From positions 1-59,211 of the forward strand of contig CANJPQ010000026.1 in assembly GCA_947476275.1 (NCBI GenBank): a DNA stretch of 59,211 nucleotides, written 5' to 3'. Positions 39,274-47,350 of the stretch are shown here, one piece after another. Within the stretch, counting starts at the first letter, position 1. The number at the start of each line of letters is the position of its first letter. The translations under genes were made by a program, and so were the position numbers. The notes under the pieces are model-generated. The model was not told the DNA's origin. It did not search any database and was given only the letters and a program-made list of their open reading frames with translations. Source of the stretch: Fidelibacterota bacterium (lineage in GTDB: Bacteria; Pseudomonadota; Alphaproteobacteria; Rhodospirillales; Rhodospirillaceae).

Positions 39274-40044
39274 ATGAACGTGCTCTCTGACGAAGCGACG
39301 GCTCAATTGTGGAGGAACGGGCGCGACTCGCTCCAACATGCCCTGGATCATTTCGACAACCGATCTCGCGAGCGGGAAAATAGGTGGCACCACGACAAGT
39401 GGATCGTCCTAAGCGTTCACCATGCCGCGGAGTGCATCTGTCATTTGAGATTGAGGCAACTCGATCCAAGTAGCGATGTTTTTGCAAATACATCGCGCCA
39501 GTATCCTAGCCTCTCAAGGCTGATTGATCGCCTTATGGGTGAGCAAAATATTGCCAAACTCACGAGCTCGGAGCGAAGTCTATTCACCTTACTGCTCGCC
39601 CTTAAACAGCATCGAGACGGGTTCACTCACCGTTCTATGTCAGAAGAATTTGATGTGTCGCTCGCAGCCAAGGTTATGGTCGCATTGCTTAAGTACATGG
39701 AGCGGGTTGTTCAGGAGACCTCGAGCGATTTGGTTTGGCAGAGCACTCCGGTGGAGCGCGATGTAGTAGAAGCGATCCATTGGCGCGAGTTGGATGCGTA
39801 TACTCGCTTCATTGAAGCTTTCGTGCGGGAGCAGCATCCAAACCAATACCTAGCGCGGTGCCCTTCGTGTGGGGGACAGACCGTCGTCAACGGCAAATGC
39901 GAGGCTTGTTACGAAGAACTTGGCGAAGAAAAATGCCCAGAGACTGACGAACCTCTGTTCTATATGGCCTGGGAGCGGCGTCAGGGGGATGTAACCGTTG
40001 AGTGCGATCATTGCGAGGGTCGTCACATATTTAAACGCCGCTGA
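39274..40044 (+). CDS. HEPN-motif protein with C-terminal zinc ribbon
   Basis: The 256-residue protein has LALKQHRDGFTHRSM, where R114-D-G-F-T-H119 fits the HEPN motif R-x4-H in a helical domain. A zinc-binding region follows: CPSC (196-199), CEAC (209-212) and CDHC (244-247). The ribbon may bind RNA or DNA. It is convergent with the DUF262 gene, whose stop lies 6 bp away, and likely shares a transcript with the preceding HEPN-motif gene. Confidence 0.6.
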   Translation: MNVLSDEATAQLWRNGRDSLQHALDHFDNRSRERENRWHHDKWIVLSVHHAAECICHLRLRQLDPSSDVFANTSRQYPSLSRLIDRLMGEQNIAKLTSSERSLFTLLLALKQHRDGFTHRSMSEEFDVSLAAKVMVALLKYMERVVQETSSDLVWQSTPVERDVVEAIHWRELDAYTRFIEAFVREQHPNQYLARCPSCGGQTVVNGKCEACYEELGEEKCPETDEPLFYMAWERRQGDVTVECDHCEGRHIFKRR

Positions 40045-40050
40045 CTTGGC

Positions 40051-41088
40051 TCATTCCTTTACCCAGGTGAGCAAGCTGTATACTCGCTTCTCACGGCTTG
40101 TTTTGCTTCGGGTTCGGTAACTCGCACCCTCCCTATATGTGCCGACAGTCGGCATCTCTGCATCGCGCTTTTCGTTGTAGTAAACGACAAACTCGGCAAG
40201 ACCTTCAGCAAGCAACTTGGGGTCTTCCAGCTTCAGAATGTCTGTAACGCAGTATAGCGTGTAAAGGTGGTTCGGGCTGGCGAAGAACCGCCGCACATTC
40301 TCGTCGAGGGCAAAAACGTCAGCGATGATTTGCAGTTTCTTCTTAGCTGCCGCGAGATCGACGTCACGCTCTGCGTATTCGTCATTGTACTTATCGTACA
40401 TGTTGTTGATTGATTTCGGCGTGTCGCTCGTTATCCCCGCTCGTTCGTAGATCAACAACTGGCTCGCAAACTCGACATCCTCCATGCGACGGATATCGTC
40501 CTTTTCAACAAACACACCGACCGCTTTCAGCTCCTTAGTGTCTGCGAGTGCAACGGAAGCCGCGACAAACTGTCCATCGAATTGGGCGTTTCGGCGCTCT
40601 TGTGGGTTCAGCGACTTATCCGTTTCATTTAGACGAGTAAAGATAAGTCGAATTTCCTCTTCGGCGACATTCTGCGGAATGGTGCGCACGTTGATCACAT
40701 AATTCCAGATGAGCGTCTTTAGGTCGTCCTTTAGGTCCTTCCACTGCGTGTCGGTGAAAATGGCGGCCTGATTTTCTTCATTTAAGTATCCACTCTTCAG
40801 AGCGTACTCATTCGAAACATATTGAAGGATTGAAGTTAACCGCTGCTGCCCATCAACGATGCTAAACCGCTGTTGACCTGTAGCGGCATCGACTGGTTGT
40901 TGCCAGAGGTACACTTCCGGCATGGGATAGCCGATCAAGATCGTCTCAATGAGGCGAGCTTTTTGCCGTTCTGTCCACACGAGCCTGCGTTGAAAGCTGT
41001 GATCGACGTAATATGTTTTGTCGCGCATGTGACCGACAATTTGCGTAACTGTCAGTCTGCTTGGTTGAATTACTTCGTTGAGAGTCAT
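40051..41088 (-). CDS. DUF262 (ParB/Srx-fold, GmrS-like) protein
   Basis: The 345 residues carry the DUF262 signature: DHSFQRRLVWTERQKARLIE (FQRRLVW at 32-38) and FSIVDGQQRLTSI (DGQQR at 79-83), then RLNETDKSLNPQERRNAQFD. DUF262 forms the nucleotide-hydrolysing half of GmrSD-type restriction enzymes, but the HNH domain (DUF1524) found in GmrD and fused in GmrSD is absent. Its ATG overlaps the stop of the nucleotidyltransferase gene by 4 bp, so it is the last gene of the five-gene operon begun by the methyltransferase. Confidence 0.9.
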   Translation of the reverse strand: MTLNEVIQPSRLTVTQIVGHMRDKTYYVDHSFQRRLVWTERQKARLIETILIGYPMPEVYLWQQPVDAATGQQRFSIVDGQQRLTSILQYVSNEYALKSGYLNEENQAAIFTDTQWKDLKDDLKTLIWNYVINVRTIPQNVAEEEIRLIFTRLNETDKSLNPQERRNAQFDGQFVAASVALADTKELKAVGVFVEKDDIRRMEDVEFASQLLIYERAGITSDTPKSINNMYDKYNDEYAERDVDLAAAKKKLQIIADVFALDENVRRFFASPNHLYTLYCVTDILKLEDPKLLAEGLAEFVVYYNEKRDAEMPTVGTYREGASYRTRSKTSREKRVYSLLTWVKE

Positions 41089-41666
41089 GGCAGGCTATCC
41101 TTCAGTCTCTGCGTGCTCATCAGGTGATAGGCGCTCACGTCAGACCAGTGGGCATAAACTCGATACGTAATCGGATGTACAATCCCGAGAGGCGTTGCCA
41201 CTCTACGTTTGATATCGTCAGTCTTCTTGATGACTTCGCGAAGATAGTTGGTGTCGAAGTGGTGGTCTGGTTTTAGGCATATATATTTGTGAAATATCTC
41301 TCGGGCGTATTCTTTTTTGGCGTCGCCGTACCCATTCAAGTCTGCTTCTCGCAAATGTTTCCAGATTTCTTCAAACCAAGATTGGTCCACTACCACCACG
41401 TCGATATCCGAGGTGGCATCAAATGGTTTGAATTTCTTGGGTGGCGCGAGGCTAACGCCGAACTTTGCGCTGCCCACGATTGCGAGGTTTCTGGGATTGA
41501 CGTTCAATACCTGAGCGAGCAACCCGCAAAAGTCATCGTAGTCGCCTTGCAACGTGCCATTGGGGTTGGCTTCAAAGTACCATGCGCGGGAATTGAACAG
41601 CCGCTTCCGATTAAACTCGGAAGCGGTCATCGCCTTCAGATCTGCAATGATGTCCTCGACGGCCAT
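41085..41666 (-). CDS. Nucleotidyltransferase-fold protein
   Basis: The 193-residue protein has the polymerase-beta-type signature: IVGSAKFGVSL (GS at 65-66), then SDIDVVVV with the metal-binding Asp pair D87 and D89. The insertion between GS and DxD is longer than usual. Such folds transfer nucleotides to proteins, tRNA or small molecules, or make signalling nucleotides. Coupling to DUF262 by a 4-bp overlap and position 11 bp behind vsr suggest it works with the restriction operon. Substrate unknown. Confidence 0.82.
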   Translation of the reverse strand: MAVEDIIADLKAMTASEFNRKRLFNSRAWYFEANPNGTLQGDYDDFCGLLAQVLNVNPRNLAIVGSAKFGVSLAPPKKFKPFDATSDIDVVVVDQSWFEEIWKHLREADLNGYGDAKKEYAREIFHKYICLKPDHHFDTNYLREVIKKTDDIKRRVATPLGIVHPITYRVYAHWSDVSAYHLMSTQRLKDSLP

Positions 41667-41676
41667 GCCGAAGAGG

Positions 41677-42111
41677 TTACCCCAAAAATTTCTGAAGTGC
41701 GCGTTTTAGAGCGTCCGTGTGCTCAGTATCGCAGTCCCAGACTGTAAGCACCTCCCAGCCCAGAGTTTGCAGTGCTTTCAGACGATCCGCATCTCTCGCC
41801 TTGTTCCTCGCCAACTTAGGAAGCCAGTAGTCGAGATTTGATTTTGGCTTCCTTCGACCATCTGTGCAGTCGGGGTCATCGTGACCGTGCCAAAAGCAAC
41901 CATGAACCATGACTGCCTTCTTTTGTTTTATGAACGCGATGTCTGGCTTTCCCGGCAGATCCTTTCGATGAAGACGATAGCCACGGAAGCCGAGACTGCG
42001 AAGAATCTGCCTAACCACAAGTTCAGGACGAGTGTCCTTACTCTTGATCCGACGCATATTCTCGCTGCGCCCGATTGGGGTGCGTTTTAACTTGCGAGGT
42101 GAGTTAGCCAT
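41677..42111 (-). CDS. vsr: Very short patch repair endonuclease Vsr
   Basis: The 144-residue protein shows the Vsr pattern: RRIKSKDTRPELVVRQILRS, GKPDIAFIKQKKAVMVHGCF with WHGHD, and a C-terminal LGWEVLTVWDCD. Vsr nicks 5' of T in T:G mismatches left by deamination of 5-methylcytosine, protecting cytosine-methylated sites. It overlaps the endonuclease gene by 25 bp. Presence next to a C5-methyltransferase fits its job. Confidence 0.95.
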   Translation of the reverse strand: MANSPRKLKRTPIGRSENMRRIKSKDTRPELVVRQILRSLGFRGYRLHRKDLPGKPDIAFIKQKKAVMVHGCFWHGHDDPDCTDGRRKPKSNLDYWLPKLARNKARDADRLKALQTLGWEVLTVWDCDTEHTDALKRALQKFLG

Positions 42112-43205
42112 TTTTCGAGACTAATCAAACGGCCATCAGCAATGAATTGCAGCACTCGATGCATAGTAGCTGAGTCATCTTTACCGTCATCAGCGAGGGC
42201 ATAGGTGGCACAAATCGCGTCTGTATTTATATGCACGACGTGCGTGAACATCGGATGGTTTTTCTCGAGGTGCGCGCAAGCTCGCGCCAGTCGCGCAGGG
42301 TCAAACTCGTTGGTTACAAAAACATATTCGAACCGCTCACCATTCGATTCCGCATCCATATATTCCTGATAGTCAGTGACAAATTGCTTTTCTCTATCTG
42401 CGCGGACGCTCCATTTGGCCGTGATCAATGTACGAATGGAGGAACGCACTACCGAAACATCTACCTTGTTGGGCTTATCGCCCGCGCGTGAGCGTTTAAA
42501 TCCGGGGATTTCCTGCAGAATCTGCCGAGCATGAACCTGCATGTCCGCACGACGACAGGTTCGCTGAATGATTTGCGCCAAAACGTCTTCAAATCCTTCG
42601 CCGACTAGGTTTTTTCGCTTATTTTCGAGCGCAAGGTATTGCCGCACCCGTTGAACAATTAGATCCCATACATCGTCCGCCGGATCTGAAGAGATGTGGG
42701 GTGCAAGCGATGTACGAAGAATGTTTATAAGCTCCGGGTCTTCGCCCGGTTTCGGAAAGCCACGGCCCTCATATGGCTTGCGTTGCACCGCGGCCTTGGC
42801 CGTAGTTCTTTCTGCGCGTCGCACAACTTCTCCGGCCAAGTTTTCTGCCGCGCGCAGAAACAGCCAATCTATTTCGCCCGCGACGCCCTCGGGCGTCGTG
42901 CCCAACGCACCGGCGATCCAATCGTGAAATGCTAGCGAGCGGGCGTACCAACGCTTACCGGGCTGGCTCTTGTCACTCTCATAACAATGACCCAAGCCGG
43001 TCGTTTGATCGATCCACAGCAATAGCCGGTAGACGTGCGCCCAGGCGCTTTCTAGATTGATGCCGCTGTTAGGTTGCTGATCGAAGTATTCATTGATCAG
43101 ACGCGCACGATTAGCCGCACCAAATGCAGCTCTAACAATCCTGGCCTCGGCCTGGTTTGTCGCGGATTGATTTTCTTCGCTTTGATCGGCTTCTGGTTCG
43201 GTCAC
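42087..43205 (-). CDS. Putative type II restriction endonuclease
   Basis: The 372-residue protein begins 10 bp after the methyltransferase stop. Its C-terminal half contains KVDVSVVRSSIRTLITAKWS followed by VRADREKQFVTDYQEY, a likely PD-(D/E)XK-type core with Asp and a Lys, and FEYVFVTNEFDPARL. The N-terminal half is helical. The fold and position between M and Vsr genes point to the cognate nuclease. Recognition sequence cannot be read. Confidence 0.8.
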   Translation of the reverse strand: MTEPEADQSEENQSATNQAEARIVRAAFGAANRARLINEYFDQQPNSGINLESAWAHVYRLLLWIDQTTGLGHCYESDKSQPGKRWYARSLAFHDWIAGALGTTPEGVAGEIDWLFLRAAENLAGEVVRRAERTTAKAAVQRKPYEGRGFPKPGEDPELINILRTSLAPHISSDPADDVWDLIVQRVRQYLALENKRKNLVGEGFEDVLAQIIQRTCRRADMQVHARQILQEIPGFKRSRAGDKPNKVDVSVVRSSIRTLITAKWSVRADREKQFVTDYQEYMDAESNGERFEYVFVTNEFDPARLARACAHLEKNHPMFTHVVHINTDAICATYALADDGKDDSATMHRVLQFIADGRLISLEKWLTHLAS

Positions 43206-43214
43206 GTCACGCCT

Positions 43215-44558
43215 TTATCCGGCGTTAGCATACCGCCGGTTCTTCGCTTGCCCGATCAGAGAAGCTAATTCTACTGCGACCGCTTTTGCAAGGAGGGGTG
43301 GAACAGCGTTGCCCACCTGACGATAACGCGAGTGAGCCGGGCCACCCTCGTGGCGGCCTTTAATCATTCCTGAGCGCGGATCAGTCGTGAATACGAAACG
43401 GTCAGGGAACGACTGCAATCTAGCGAACTCTCTAACGGATAGGGCTCGAGGAACGCTGTAGTGATAGACAGAGTCACCCTTCGTGTTGAGCGTCCAGGCC
43501 CATATGTCCGGATGCAGCCTGCGATAGGCATAGAAGTGCTTGCGTGAAAGCTTCCCCGTTCCATTGTCCTGCCCCCATCTTTGGCCCGTTAGATAGCGCT
43601 CTTGAAGCGCCTCTTTCAGGTCGCGGTGATTTCCACCAGGTGGGATGCCAAGCAGTCGAAGTTTTGTATCTGGATTTAGGCGGGGAACCTGGACATTTGC
43701 CACTTCGGGCCCTGCCCCTTTGCGCATCAGTCTTTGATACGCGCTCTGAGGTGCAGACAAATCGCTGTAGGGCATAACGTCCTGACGATTGCCCACGGAT
43801 AGGTTCACCAGATCGGCAATGGCGTCTGCGGCGCTTACAATGTGCGCGTTTTCGCAGTCGGCTAGTGCTTCGCCCGTTCTCAAGCTGCGAATATGCTTTT
43901 GCACCACAACTTGGTATCTCGGACGTCTCGCGCCCTTAAAGCGAGCAAGCGTGATTGCTTGTGTGGCATCTGAACCTGTTAAGACAGGAGGAGCGACACC
44001 CGTATCCGATCTAGTTCCAATGAACAGCAATCGCTTTCTTGTTTGAGGAACGCCAAAGTCGGCGGCATCCAATACCTGTGCGTGGACCACATACTCTCCG
44101 CCCAAAGACAGATCAGAGAGTATCTGCTCTCGCGCTCCCATCTGGTCCATCCCGGTGACATTTTCCATCAAGAACGCCGGAGGCATGGTTTTCGTGAGGA
44201 CATCAACGAACTCGCGATAGAGGGCGTTACGTGGATCGTCAATCATTCGCGTGTGGTTTCGAACTTGGGAGAAGGCTTGGCACGGAGGGCCGCCCATCAG
44301 GACGGTTGCGCGGCGGGCGAACTCCAGGATCTGCTCTTTGACAGGCTTGGAACGAATGTCGCCCGTAATGGCGCGCGCTTCGGGAAAATTAGCCGCATAT
44401 GTAGCAGTCGCGTCCGGATCGTAGTCAGAACCCGCGAGGATAGTAAATCCAGCTTGTCGAAAGCCCTCGGAGAGACCACCTGCGCCGCAAAAGAGATCAA
44501 CCGCGGTTAGTGCCTCGACCTTCGTAGACTTTGAAGTTGAACGGGCGTTGCCCTTCAT
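43215..44558 (-). CDS. DNA (cytosine-5) methyltransferase
   Basis: The 447 residues hold all key C5 motifs: I, DLFCGAGGLSEGF (21-33); IV, GGPPCQAFS with catalytic Cys; VI, FLMENVTGM; VIII, QTRKRLLFIGTR; and X, RQVGNAVPPLLAKAVAVEL. A target-recognition region lies between VIII and X. It methylates cytosine in a specific site to protect from the partner endonuclease. It is the first gene of a five-gene operon (methyltransferase, endonuclease, vsr, nucleotidyltransferase, DUF262) with gaps or overlaps of 25 bp or less. A palindrome lies 77 bp upstream. Confidence 0.96.
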   Translation of the reverse strand: MKGNARSTSKSTKVEALTAVDLFCGAGGLSEGFRQAGFTILAGSDYDPDATATYAANFPEARAITGDIRSKPVKEQILEFARRATVLMGGPPCQAFSQVRNHTRMIDDPRNALYREFVDVLTKTMPPAFLMENVTGMDQMGAREQILSDLSLGGEYVVHAQVLDAADFGVPQTRKRLLFIGTRSDTGVAPPVLTGSDATQAITLARFKGARRPRYQVVVQKHIRSLRTGEALADCENAHIVSAADAIADLVNLSVGNRQDVMPYSDLSAPQSAYQRLMRKGAGPEVANVQVPRLNPDTKLRLLGIPPGGNHRDLKEALQERYLTGQRWGQDNGTGKLSRKHFYAYRRLHPDIWAWTLNTKGDSVYHYSVPRALSVREFARLQSFPDRFVFTTDPRSGMIKGRHEGGPAHSRYRQVGNAVPPLLAKAVAVELASLIGQAKNRRYANAG

Positions 44559-44634
44559 ACCCTAGCTTTCTTTTATAATGCGAGCTGCAATTAGACCCGT
44601 CACCAGCCGGGCCTAGCTTACACGATGACAATGA

Positions 44635-44648
44635 ACTAGGCACCTAGT
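44635..44648. promoter_or_regulatory. Palindrome upstream of the methyltransferase operon
   Basis: ACTAGG-CA-CCTAGT, a 6-bp inverted repeat with 2-bp spacer. The surrounding 150 bp hold five CTAG tetramers, including CCTAGG at about 44695. It could be an operator for self-control of the restriction operon, which is common; no controller gene is seen, so the methyltransferase itself is one possible binder. Confidence 0.4.
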
Positions 44649-44713
44649 CAGCGCGCCAGTGAAACCGCGTTAGTTTTCCCAGCTAACTCGAAAACCTAGG
44701 GATAGGCCCATCG

Positions 44714-45550
44714 TCAGCCCTGCAATGTGGTGGCTTTGCCTTCGATTATGGAATTTGCCGAACCGAGTGGGAGGCTTGCCAGCACTGCACCACCGCCAGT
44801 TTGCGCGTCAGTTGAGCTTGCAGGGTATTTTGAACTGAGGGCTCCCAAGACGCTATCCGCTAATAGCAACGCGTTCATGCTGTCCTTGAACCCGTTGCCC
44901 GGCTTAAAGCCGTGCATGACAGTATGACGATTGAGGAACGGGAAATCTTTCTCGCCTCTCGTATCGCGATATACATATTCAGTGAGGATGTCAGTCAACA
45001 CCAACGGTCCGGCTTGAACAAACACAGCTAGCGGCTGCGCTTTTAGACCACTCATGATCTCTTTGATTTTTGAAACGCGAAGATGGCTCTTGGCACCTAC
45101 TCTGATGCGGATCACGCGCTCAAGTTCCGCAAAGATTGTCGGTGAGACGCAGTGATACAGGCCTTGGGCGTGTGCCGTCATTGCCTGCTCTAGGATAGTC
45201 TTGCAATGCTGATCGGGTGCGTGAGACTTCACTCGCTCAATCAGCTTAAGCATTGCTTCCGAAAACTCCTCGGAGAAATATCGTCGCAAGAAACCGTCAA
45301 CATCTAGATTGGGTGATTGCGTCAGCTCCTCGACTAAACGGGCGTAGGGGATGACCATGCTGGGGATCCATCCAGACGCAACCACCTTTTCATGGGCATC
45401 GTGATAGGCGAACGCCAGCTCTCCCGCCTTAAGCAGAAATTTCCCGATGCGGGAAAGTGAGCTGATGATCAGATCAAATAGACCGCCGCCCTCTTGCATT
45501 TGAACTTCCGTAGGCATCTCACCACTCACGTGGAATTTAGGGGCTGGCAA
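44714..45550 (-). CDS. HEPN-like protein (RHxxxH motif)
   Basis: The 278-residue protein contains FLNRHTVMHGFKPG, in which R208-H-T-V-M-H213 is the R-x4-H arrangement of HEPN ribonucleases, in the form RHxxxHG common to a poorly studied group of small helical proteins. A Gly/Ala-rich C-terminal tail follows. It lies upstream of the restriction operon in the same direction, with 155 bp between, so it could be separately transcribed. Function unknown. Confidence 0.65.
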   Translation of the reverse strand: MPAPKFHVSGEMPTEVQMQEGGGLFDLIISSLSRIGKFLLKAGELAFAYHDAHEKVVASGWIPSMVIPYARLVEELTQSPNLDVDGFLRRYFSEEFSEAMLKLIERVKSHAPDQHCKTILEQAMTAHAQGLYHCVSPTIFAELERVIRIRVGAKSHLRVSKIKEIMSGLKAQPLAVFVQAGPLVLTDILTEYVYRDTRGEKDFPFLNRHTVMHGFKPGNGFKDSMNALLLADSVLGALSSKYPASSTDAQTGGGAVLASLPLGSANSIIEGKATTLQG

Positions 45551-45632
45551 AATTCAGCTGCTTGGTTTCGCACGTTCGACATGCGCCGATCCACTGGTAC
45601 ACCCCGCAGGCATTCTTCCGAACAAGGCTTCA

Positions 45633-46364
45633 TCAGCGCCCCAGGTGACGTGCTTCATCCTCGGCCCATTCTTCATGAACAAGATAGTCGATGTTCATCG
45701 TGAGGCTATCCATCAAAACTCGGACTGCTTCCGGAGCATCCTTAAGCGCATCGCCAATCTTCGTGGGTTCCCAGAGTGTATGCGCGGCTTCGTACAAGGC
45801 CACATGTTCATATTCGTCGAGTGTCACAGTGAACTGCTGCTCTGCTTCCTTCGAGGACCGGGCCGCGACTAGCCGCTCCTCAAGGCGCGTCATGGTGCCA
45901 ATGCGCTTCAAGAGCCGATCTTCGATTCCGCCAGTGTAAACCCCGTGCTTGATTTTGAGTGTCTCCCGACAGCACACGTCCTGGCCGTGATGCTGATTGA
46001 TCTTCTCGGCGATCATTCCCTTTAGATCGCGGATACCCGCAATAACGGCGTCTGCGAAATTCGCGCCGACGGTCGCGGTATAGGTCTCAATCCGCACTCG
46101 CTGGATTTTCATACCGTCGATGTATGCGACGAGATCGGAAATGATCCGGTGGTCGTCGAGGTGGATCGCAAACCCCTCCCATTTCTTACCCCACTGATCG
46201 TCGTCGTGAAGGCCGTAGCCGGGTCGGCCCACTCGCTCCGTCAGCCAGTTTTCCAATGCTGAAACATCCCAATCGCCGGTGCCTTCCGGGCGCTCAAAAC
46301 GGACGCGAAAGCGAAAGCGTCTCTCATCCTCCACCTTCTTCGTTGTCGATCTCCGCTCAGCCAT
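45633..46364 (-). CDS. Hypothetical protein
   Basis: The 243-residue protein starts at ATG 46364 (MAERRSTTKK), preceded by a strong GGAGGAGGT site. It is soluble, with a β-rich N-terminal half (FRFRVRFERPEGTGDWDVSA) and a helical C-terminal half. No family is recognised. It is upstream of the HEPN-like gene in the same direction and divergent from the 84-residue protein gene. Confidence 0.72.
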   Translation of the reverse strand: MAERRSTTKKVEDERRFRFRVRFERPEGTGDWDVSALENWLTERVGRPGYGLHDDDQWGKKWEGFAIHLDDHRIISDLVAYIDGMKIQRVRIETYTATVGANFADAVIAGIRDLKGMIAEKINQHHGQDVCCRETLKIKHGVYTGGIEDRLLKRIGTMTRLEERLVAARSSKEAEQQFTVTLDEYEHVALYEAAHTLWEPTKIGDALKDAPEAVRVLMDSLTMNIDYLVHEEWAEDEARHLGR

Positions 46365-46464
46365 CCCGCACCTCCTCCGACTCTGGCGCGAACGATGCAA
46401 TGTTCTTGATCTGTTCTCAACGTGAGTTTAGCGTTGCTCACCCTCATTTCCAACGGAGGCCGTC

Positions 46465-46719
46465 ATGGCGAGCACTAGCGCATGGGTTCAGCAGATCGTC
46501 GCGAAGTGTCAGGAAGGGCCGATGGGCACTGAAAAAGTGCTCTTCAGCCTCGAAAAACACGTCGGTCAGGGCGAAAAGTCTCTGGGGAAGATCCAAGAGG
46601 TCCTCGAATACATCGACCGCGAGCTAGTTGAGCGCCGAGGTGGTCTAATCATGCGCCAGCTCTGGCAAACCGTGGCCGATTACCAGGACAAGGTTCTGGA
46701 AGGCCGTGCGGCGGCGTAG
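46465..46719 (+). CDS. Small hypothetical helical protein
   Basis: The 84-residue, charged, helical protein (SLEKHVGQGEKSLGKIQEVL) is preceded by GGAGG 5 nt before the ATG. No family is recognised. It lies between a divergent gene and the hairpin-rich region; it may be part of the island's control or maintenance set. Confidence 0.6.
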   Translation: MASTSAWVQQIVAKCQEGPMGTEKVLFSLEKHVGQGEKSLGKIQEVLEYIDRELVERRGGLIMRQLWQTVADYQDKVLEGRAAA

Positions 46720-46770
46720 ACGGCAATCTGACCCATCGCGCGCCTCGATTTCGTTGAAAAACGCGAAAAA

Positions 46771-47196
46771 TGCGGGTTTTGGGCAGCCCTAAAGGGCTAA
46801 AAGCCGCACTCGTAAGGCAAACCGGCCCGTGCGCAATAAAGTTGCGTATTGGCGGTTTAGGGCTGCTTTGAGGGGTTTGGCCCGACCTGACGCCCAATCG
46901 ACCCCTAGCCGGGGGTCAAACCGGCCCAAAAACGGGCTACGGCGGCCCCTGGCTGGCCGTTTGGGCTCAGCCGCTACCCTTATAGCCAAAAACCCACAGC
47001 AGCGCCCTACGGCTACCCTAGGGCGAAATCGGTAGGCCGTAACGCTTACCCCATTGATTTAGCTTCCTAATTGTGCCCTGCCAGGTTGCATGTTAGGGTG
47101 AGCCGTGCCAACGGCTGGGTTGACCTTCAACCCGCTATTTTGGGTCAAAAATCCCAAAATTTCGGCGTTTTGGACGAAAATCCGCACTTTTTCGTC
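46771..47196. other. Hairpin-dense non-coding region
   Basis: In about 430 bp I find many inverted repeats. 46771-46808: TGCGG and TTTT arms around an inner AGCCCT/AGGGCT. 46819-46858: AAACCG/CGGTTT with inner CGCAA/TTGCG. 46900-46917: GACCCC/GGGGTC. 47008-47041: TACGGC-TACC/GGTA-GCCGTA. 47101-47116: AGCCGT/ACGGCT. 47117-47133: GGGTTGA/TCAACCC. 47137-47160: ATTTTGGG/CCCAAAAT. 47173-47196: GACGAAAA/TTTTCGTC. CAAACCGGCCC is repeated at 46818 and 46917. The open frames across it are not gene-like. It could be a structured RNA, a replication or transfer origin, or protein-binding DNA. The flanks 46720-46770 and 47197-47350 show no gene. Confidence 0.7.
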
Positions 47197-47350
47197 GCAG
47201 ACCCGGTGGCGCGCGAGCGGATCGCTAAAGTCACCGCTGACCGACATTCAGAACCAAACCGCCGATCCACCTGGGACTCTCAGATCCCCTGATCACCCGA
47301 ACTGCGCCTGCGACCCTCGCTGGCGCTCAGCTCACAACATGGAGAACGCA

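Noticed and set aside
46771-47196. CRISPR array or integron attC array
   Set aside because: The inverted repeats differ from each other in sequence and spacing, there are no constant repeats with spacers, and no cas or integron integrase gene lies nearby.
46771-47196. Retron or group II intron
   Set aside because: No reverse transcriptase gene is present anywhere in the window.
47105-47350. In-frame extension of the 83-residue protein through the hairpin region
   Set aside because: The extension crosses several perfect hairpins, has no protein-like conservation pattern I can see, and a better start with ribosome site exists at 47351.
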